From assembly GCA_946999025.1 (NCBI GenBank), contig CAMQBP010000019.1:1-17715 (forward strand): a stretch of DNA of 17,715 nucleotides, in the 5' to 3' direction. The stretch's first letter is position 1. Each line of letters begins with the position of its first letter. The position numbers were made by a program, and so were the translations under genes. Positions 14,769 through 17,715 of this stretch are shown here, piece after piece. The stretch is from an uncultured Prevotella sp. (GTDB lineage Bacteria; Bacteroidota; Bacteroidia; Bacteroidales; Bacteroidaceae). A model generated the notes under the pieces. That model was not told the origin of the DNA. It worked only from the letters and a program-made list of their open reading frames with translations, and did no database searches.

Positions 14769-14776
14769 TATATTTG
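14769..14776 (+). promoter_or_regulatory. Promoter -7 box of the second TPR gene
   Basis: TATATTTG, an exact TAnnTTTG box, lies after the terminator and about 108 bases before the ATG at 14884. A -33 element is not clear. It makes the second TPR gene and the helicase gene a separate unit. The leader of about 100 bases shows no convincing structure. Confidence 0.6.
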
Positions 14777-14883
14777 CAGAAGTATGAGTTCGATATTCAG
14801 AAATTATTCATCACCTTTATTGAGTGCATCATCTCACTAGAGAGATTCTTAGGAGAACAAGTTAGTTATAATATTTGATCAAA

Positions 14884-16101
14884 ATGAAGAGATTGTTACA
14901 TATTTTCTATCTGCTATTCTTTCTGCTTACGGTTGTTGTTACTGCTCAGGCGCAGAGAAAAGAAATATCCCAGGCCAGACAATGGATTAAGCATGGAACT
15001 AATCTTAATCAGGCAGAGAAATCCATGAGTAATTTGTTGAAAGATTCAACAAATAGGAATAATAAGAGAATATGGATAACACTGTTCGAGGCTGTCAAAA
15101 AACAGTATGAACAGGGAAATGAAAAGCTGTATTTGAAGCAAAAGTACGATACGGCCAAGTTATTCTCATTGGGAAAGAAAATGTTTGATATTTTGCAAGC
15201 GTTCGACTCTATAGATGCAACACCCAACAAAAGAGGTGCCATCAAAGTAGAATACAGAGACGAACATGCCCAGTTCTTAAACCAAATCAGACCCAATCTT
15301 TTCAATGGTGGAGCCTATTTCATGCTGAAGCATAAGTACCAAGAAGCATATAATATGTATGACGCATACATTAATTGTGCGTATCAACCTTTGTTCAAAA
15401 AGTATGATTACATGAAGCGTGACAAGTTGATACCCGAAGCTTCCTATTGGGCGGCCTTTAATGCCTATAAACTCAAGAACCACCAAGCAACCTTGAAACA
15501 CACTCCACTGGCATTGAAGGATACGACTCACTACGTTTACATGCTGCAATATTTGGCGCAAACGTATAAGGAAATGAACGATACTACCTTATACTTGAAA
15601 ACATTGGAAAAAGGATTCTCTTCGCAGCCTGAGTTCCCGTTCTTCTTCCCACGACTGGTAGACTATTATGTGCAAAATCATCGCTTCGACAAAGCACTGC
15701 ACGTTATCAACCAAGCACTATCGGTAGACAGTACCAATCAAATCTATCGCTTTGCCAAGAGTACGGTTTTGCTGAATACGGGACAATATGATGAATGCAT
15801 AGAAATATGTGATGGATTGATTGCAGAGAATGATAGCATGATGGAACCTTATTTGAATGCGGGGCTGGCCTATTTTAATCAGGCTGTCATTTTAGACAAA
15901 GAGACACAGGTGACCAGACAGCATAGACAAATGATTTTGAATGATTATCGCAAGGCTTTGCCCTATCTCGAACGATACAGACAACTGGCTCCTGACATGA
16001 AAGACCGTTGGAGTCTTCCGCTCTATACTATTTACCTGAATCTGAATATGGGTAAAGAGTTTGATGAGATTGATAAAATTATAAACGCAAAGAAGGGGTG
16101 A
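14884..16101 (+). CDS. Secreted TPR-repeat protein, paralogue of the preceding one
   Basis: Protein of 405 residues with a signal peptide (1-23, KRLLHIFYLLFFLLTVVVTAQA, cleavage near QA|Q), probably periplasmic. The rest is helical, with TPR-like pairs at about 235-330 (YYVQNHRFDKALHVINQALSVDS, STVLLNTGQYDECIEICDGLIAENDS, YLNAGLAYFNQA). It aligns by eye with the previous TPR protein across the whole length: the IRPNLFNGGAYFM block matches LRPQLINAGQDAG there, and both finish with a PYLE/GYLE-x-x-R-x-L-x-PD helix and a SxPLY segment. The mature sequences are clearly diverged, so the duplication is old. The ATG at 14884 is preferred to a TTG at 14875 for signal-peptide form. The stop overlaps an in-frame GTG of the helicase gene and lies two bases before its likely ATG, so the two are co-translated. 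Function unknown. Confidence 0.84.
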   Translation: MKRLLHIFYLLFFLLTVVVTAQAQRKEISQARQWIKHGTNLNQAEKSMSNLLKDSTNRNNKRIWITLFEAVKKQYEQGNEKLYLKQKYDTAKLFSLGKKMFDILQAFDSIDATPNKRGAIKVEYRDEHAQFLNQIRPNLFNGGAYFMLKHKYQEAYNMYDAYINCAYQPLFKKYDYMKRDKLIPEASYWAAFNAYKLKNHQATLKHTPLALKDTTHYVYMLQYLAQTYKEMNDTTLYLKTLEKGFSSQPEFPFFFPRLVDYYVQNHRFDKALHVINQALSVDSTNQIYRFAKSTVLLNTGQYDECIEICDGLIAENDSMMEPYLNAGLAYFNQAVILDKETQVTRQHRQMILNDYRKALPYLERYRQLAPDMKDRWSLPLYTIYLNLNMGKEFDEIDKIINAKKG

Positions 16102-16103
16102 CC

Positions 16104-17423
16104 ATGAGTGTCAACATGAATTTAAACAAGCTGGGAATAGATGAATTAAGCCCCATGCAGCAAGAGGCATCTCGGCTCATATTGAGTGAGCAGGCTGATG
16201 TTGTCATCTTGTCTCCTACGGGATCTGGTAAAACATTGGCTTATTTACTGCCGTTGATACAAAAAATAGAGGTTTCACGCGATGCTTTGCAAGCCGTGGT
16301 CATCGTGCCAAACAGAGAGTTGGCTCTTCAGTCATCAAGTATCTTGAAAGCTTTGTCTACGCCCGTACGTTCTTACGCTTGTTATGGCGGTAGGCCAGCT
16401 ATGGATGAACACAAACAGTTGAAACAGATTCAACCTCAAATCATATTTGCCACACCAGGCCGACTCAACGATCATCTTAGCAAAGGAAACATCGTCACAA
16501 ATTCCACACAATATGTCGTGATAGACGAGTTCGACAAATGTCTTGAAATGGGGTTCCAGGATGAAATGAAGGAGGTGTTGGCCCAACTGCAGGCAGTCAA
16601 GCAAAGAATACTCCTATCGGCTACAGATGCCGACTCCATCCCAGAGTTTGTCAATGTAAACCGTTTACAGCGTTTGGATTATTTACATGAGGATAATACC
16701 ACAAAGCAGATTCAAATCTTTGCTGTATCCAGCCCTGAGAAAGATAAATTAGAGACCTTGTCCAAGCTGTTGCTCACTTTTGGCAATCAAAGTAGCATCG
16801 TCTTTGTCAATCACCGAGATAGTGCCGAGCGAATTCATGAATACTTGCACGCTCATAGATTTTCATCTACGGTCTTCCATGGCGGTTTAGACCAAAAACA
16901 GCGTGAAGATTCACTCTACCAATTTTCTAATGGTTCCGTCAATATCTTGGTCAGTACCGACTTGGCCTCTCGTGGACTTGATATTCCCGCTGTAAGTAAT
17001 ATCGTTCATTATCATTTGCCTGAACATGAAGATGGCTACATACACCGAATAGGAAGAACGGCCCGATGGGACAAAAAAGGAAAAAGTTTTCTCATCATCG
17101 GACCAACCGAGAGCATTCCAGAATTTATTTCTGCTGACATCACGAACTTTGACTTTCCTGAACAACTTCCACCGATTCCTATGGAACCCAAGATGGCTAC
17201 ATTATACATTGGGAAAGGAAAGAAAAATAAAATCAGTAAGATGGATGTCGTGGGATTCTTGTGTAAGAAATGTGGTTTGAAGTCAACAGAAATCGGACGT
17301 ATCGATGTCAAAGACTATTATGTGTACGTGGCCGTTGTTCGAAATAAGTTGCAACAAGTTCTCCAGCTGTCCAAAGGTGAAAAAATCAAGGGAATAAAGA
17401 CTTTGGTAGAGCCAGTTTCATAA
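16104..17423 (+). CDS. DEAD-box RNA helicase with DbpA-type RNA-binding domain
   Basis: ATP-dependent RNA helicase of 439 residues. Motifs seen: Q region (LSPMQQEA, 15-22), I SPTGSGKT (37-44), Ia VPNRELA (68-74), GG (95-96), Ib TPGR (117-120), II DEFD (141-144, in place of DEAD), III SAT (172-174), IV IVFVNHRD (232-239), V STDLASRGLDIP (284-295) and VI HRIGRTAR (314-321). The C-terminal 80 residues (TLYIGKGKKNKI, IGRIDVKDYYVYVAV) match the DbpA RNA-binding domain, known for binding a 23S rRNA hairpin during large-subunit assembly. A role in ribosome assembly is therefore inferred. The start is ATG 16104 because AAGAAGGGG ends six bases upstream, one of the clearest ribosome binding sites here; GTG 16098 overlaps the TPR stop. 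It shares a transcript with the TPR gene. DEFD in motif II is not unusual for Bacteroidota, as I recall. Confidence 0.92.
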   Translation: MSVNMNLNKLGIDELSPMQQEASRLILSEQADVVILSPTGSGKTLAYLLPLIQKIEVSRDALQAVVIVPNRELALQSSSILKALSTPVRSYACYGGRPAMDEHKQLKQIQPQIIFATPGRLNDHLSKGNIVTNSTQYVVIDEFDKCLEMGFQDEMKEVLAQLQAVKQRILLSATDADSIPEFVNVNRLQRLDYLHEDNTTKQIQIFAVSSPEKDKLETLSKLLLTFGNQSSIVFVNHRDSAERIHEYLHAHRFSSTVFHGGLDQKQREDSLYQFSNGSVNILVSTDLASRGLDIPAVSNIVHYHLPEHEDGYIHRIGRTARWDKKGKSFLIIGPTESIPEFISADITNFDFPEQLPPIPMEPKMATLYIGKGKKNKISKMDVVGFLCKKCGLKSTEIGRIDVKDYYVYVAVVRNKLQQVLQLSKGEKIKGIKTLVEPVS

Positions 17424-17462
17424 AAAAAGAGGCCATGCGCAAAAAAAATGCATTAATATTTT

Positions 17463-17490
17463 TTTCTTTCAGACTAATGTCGTAAATTAG
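17463..17490 (+). promoter_or_regulatory. Possible serC promoter
   Basis: TAAATTAG (17483-17490) is one base from TAnnTTTG, and TTTC (17463-17466) about 16 bases upstream could be a short-spaced -33 element. A weak ATGC/GCAT pairing around an A run (17434-17452) followed by T runs (to about 17466) may end the helicase transcript. Both readings are tentative. Confidence 0.3.
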
Positions 17491-17536
17491 CCCCCAAATA
17501 AGACAAACATTTATTTCTACTAACTAATCAATTAAT

Positions 17537-17715
17537 ATGAAAAAGTACAATTTTAATGCAGGTCCATCAATTCTTCCTCGTGAAGTTATTGAAAACACAG
17601 CGAAACAAATTCTCGATTTTAATGGTAGTGGACTCTCTCTGATGGAGATTAGTCACCGTGCAAAAGACTTTCAGCCAGTTGTTGACGAGGCTGTAGCTTT
17701 GATTAAAGAGTTGTT
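17537..17715 (+). CDS. serC: Phosphoserine aminotransferase, 5' part only
   Basis: The first 59 codons are MKKYNFNAGPSILPREVIENTAKQ and on, cut by the window end. FNAGPSILP is the diagnostic N-terminus of SerC, and SLMEISHRAKDF is the typical following block with the family's conserved SxMExSHR. SerC is a PLP-dependent class V aminotransferase that converts 3-phosphohydroxypyruvate and glutamate to phosphoserine in the serine pathway. The catalytic lysine lies outside the window. It starts with ATG after an AT-rich leader and is probably a separate transcription unit from the helicase. A serA gene commonly follows serC in Bacteroidota, as I recall, but cannot be checked here. Confidence 0.93.
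   Translation, partial: MKKYNFNAGPSILPREVIENTAKQILDFNGSGLSLMEISHRAKDFQPVVDEAVALIKEL

Noticed and set aside
16524..16535. DEFD instead of DEAD as a broken helicase motif
   Set aside because: The catalytic Asp and Glu remain and only the Ala position changes, a tolerated variant; all other motifs are intact.

Overview
This 17.7 kb window looks like a chromosomal segment of a Bacteroidota genome, most likely Prevotella or another Prevotellaceae. The signs are promoters of the Bacteroidota type (TAnnTTTG at -7) in front of several genes, few Shine-Dalgarno sites, families largely restricted to that phylum (DUF4301, the carboxypeptidase-regulatory/DUF5686 outer-membrane barrel), and a gyrA-TPR pair. 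I see no insertion sequence, phage, tRNA, rRNA or CRISPR. It reads as core genome with a few unusual regulatory and lipid genes.

Layout. (1) 15-2222, minus strand: a RelA/SpoT-type (p)ppGpp synthetase whose hydrolase site is destroyed. It is divergent, with facing promoters, from (2) 2360-3877, a DUF4301 protein with motifs resembling UTP-sugar pyrophosphorylases. (3) 4227-5183: a one-component regulator joining an N-terminal RIC/ScdA-like and hemerythrin-like diiron region to a LuxR-type DNA-binding domain; its promoter is clear and a long-spaced inverted repeat lies just upstream. (4) 5319-5401: four tandem 22-bp units, each an imperfect palindrome, between convergent genes. (5) 7022-5419, minus strand: a tight three-gene operon (PgpA-type phosphatase, GtrA-type membrane protein, CDP-alcohol phosphatidyltransferase) for phosphatidylglycerol or, by analogy with the Bacteroides inositol-lipid locus, phosphatidylinositol synthesis. 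(6) 7183-9762: DUF5686 outer-membrane barrel with a structured leader, then a PaaI-like thioesterase (9869-10354) after nested hairpins. (7) 10761-14624: gyrA plus a secreted TPR protein, closed by a clean intrinsic terminator. (8) 14884-17423: a second, paralogous secreted TPR protein translationally coupled to a DbpA-like RNA helicase. (9) 17537 to the end: the 5' part of serC.

The most interesting items are the diiron-LuxR fusion that has lost the ScdA cysteine pair, the 22-bp palindromic tandem repeat, the lipid operon that keeps the middle of the inositol-lipid gene order without the flanking inositol-phosphate synthase, the UGPase-like motifs in DUF4301, the tandem TPR paralogues split between two operons, and the glycine at the second quinolone-contact position of GyrA. 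None is proven to be a new system; the fusion regulator and the repeat are the best candidates. All family assignments come from reading motifs by eye, without database searches.
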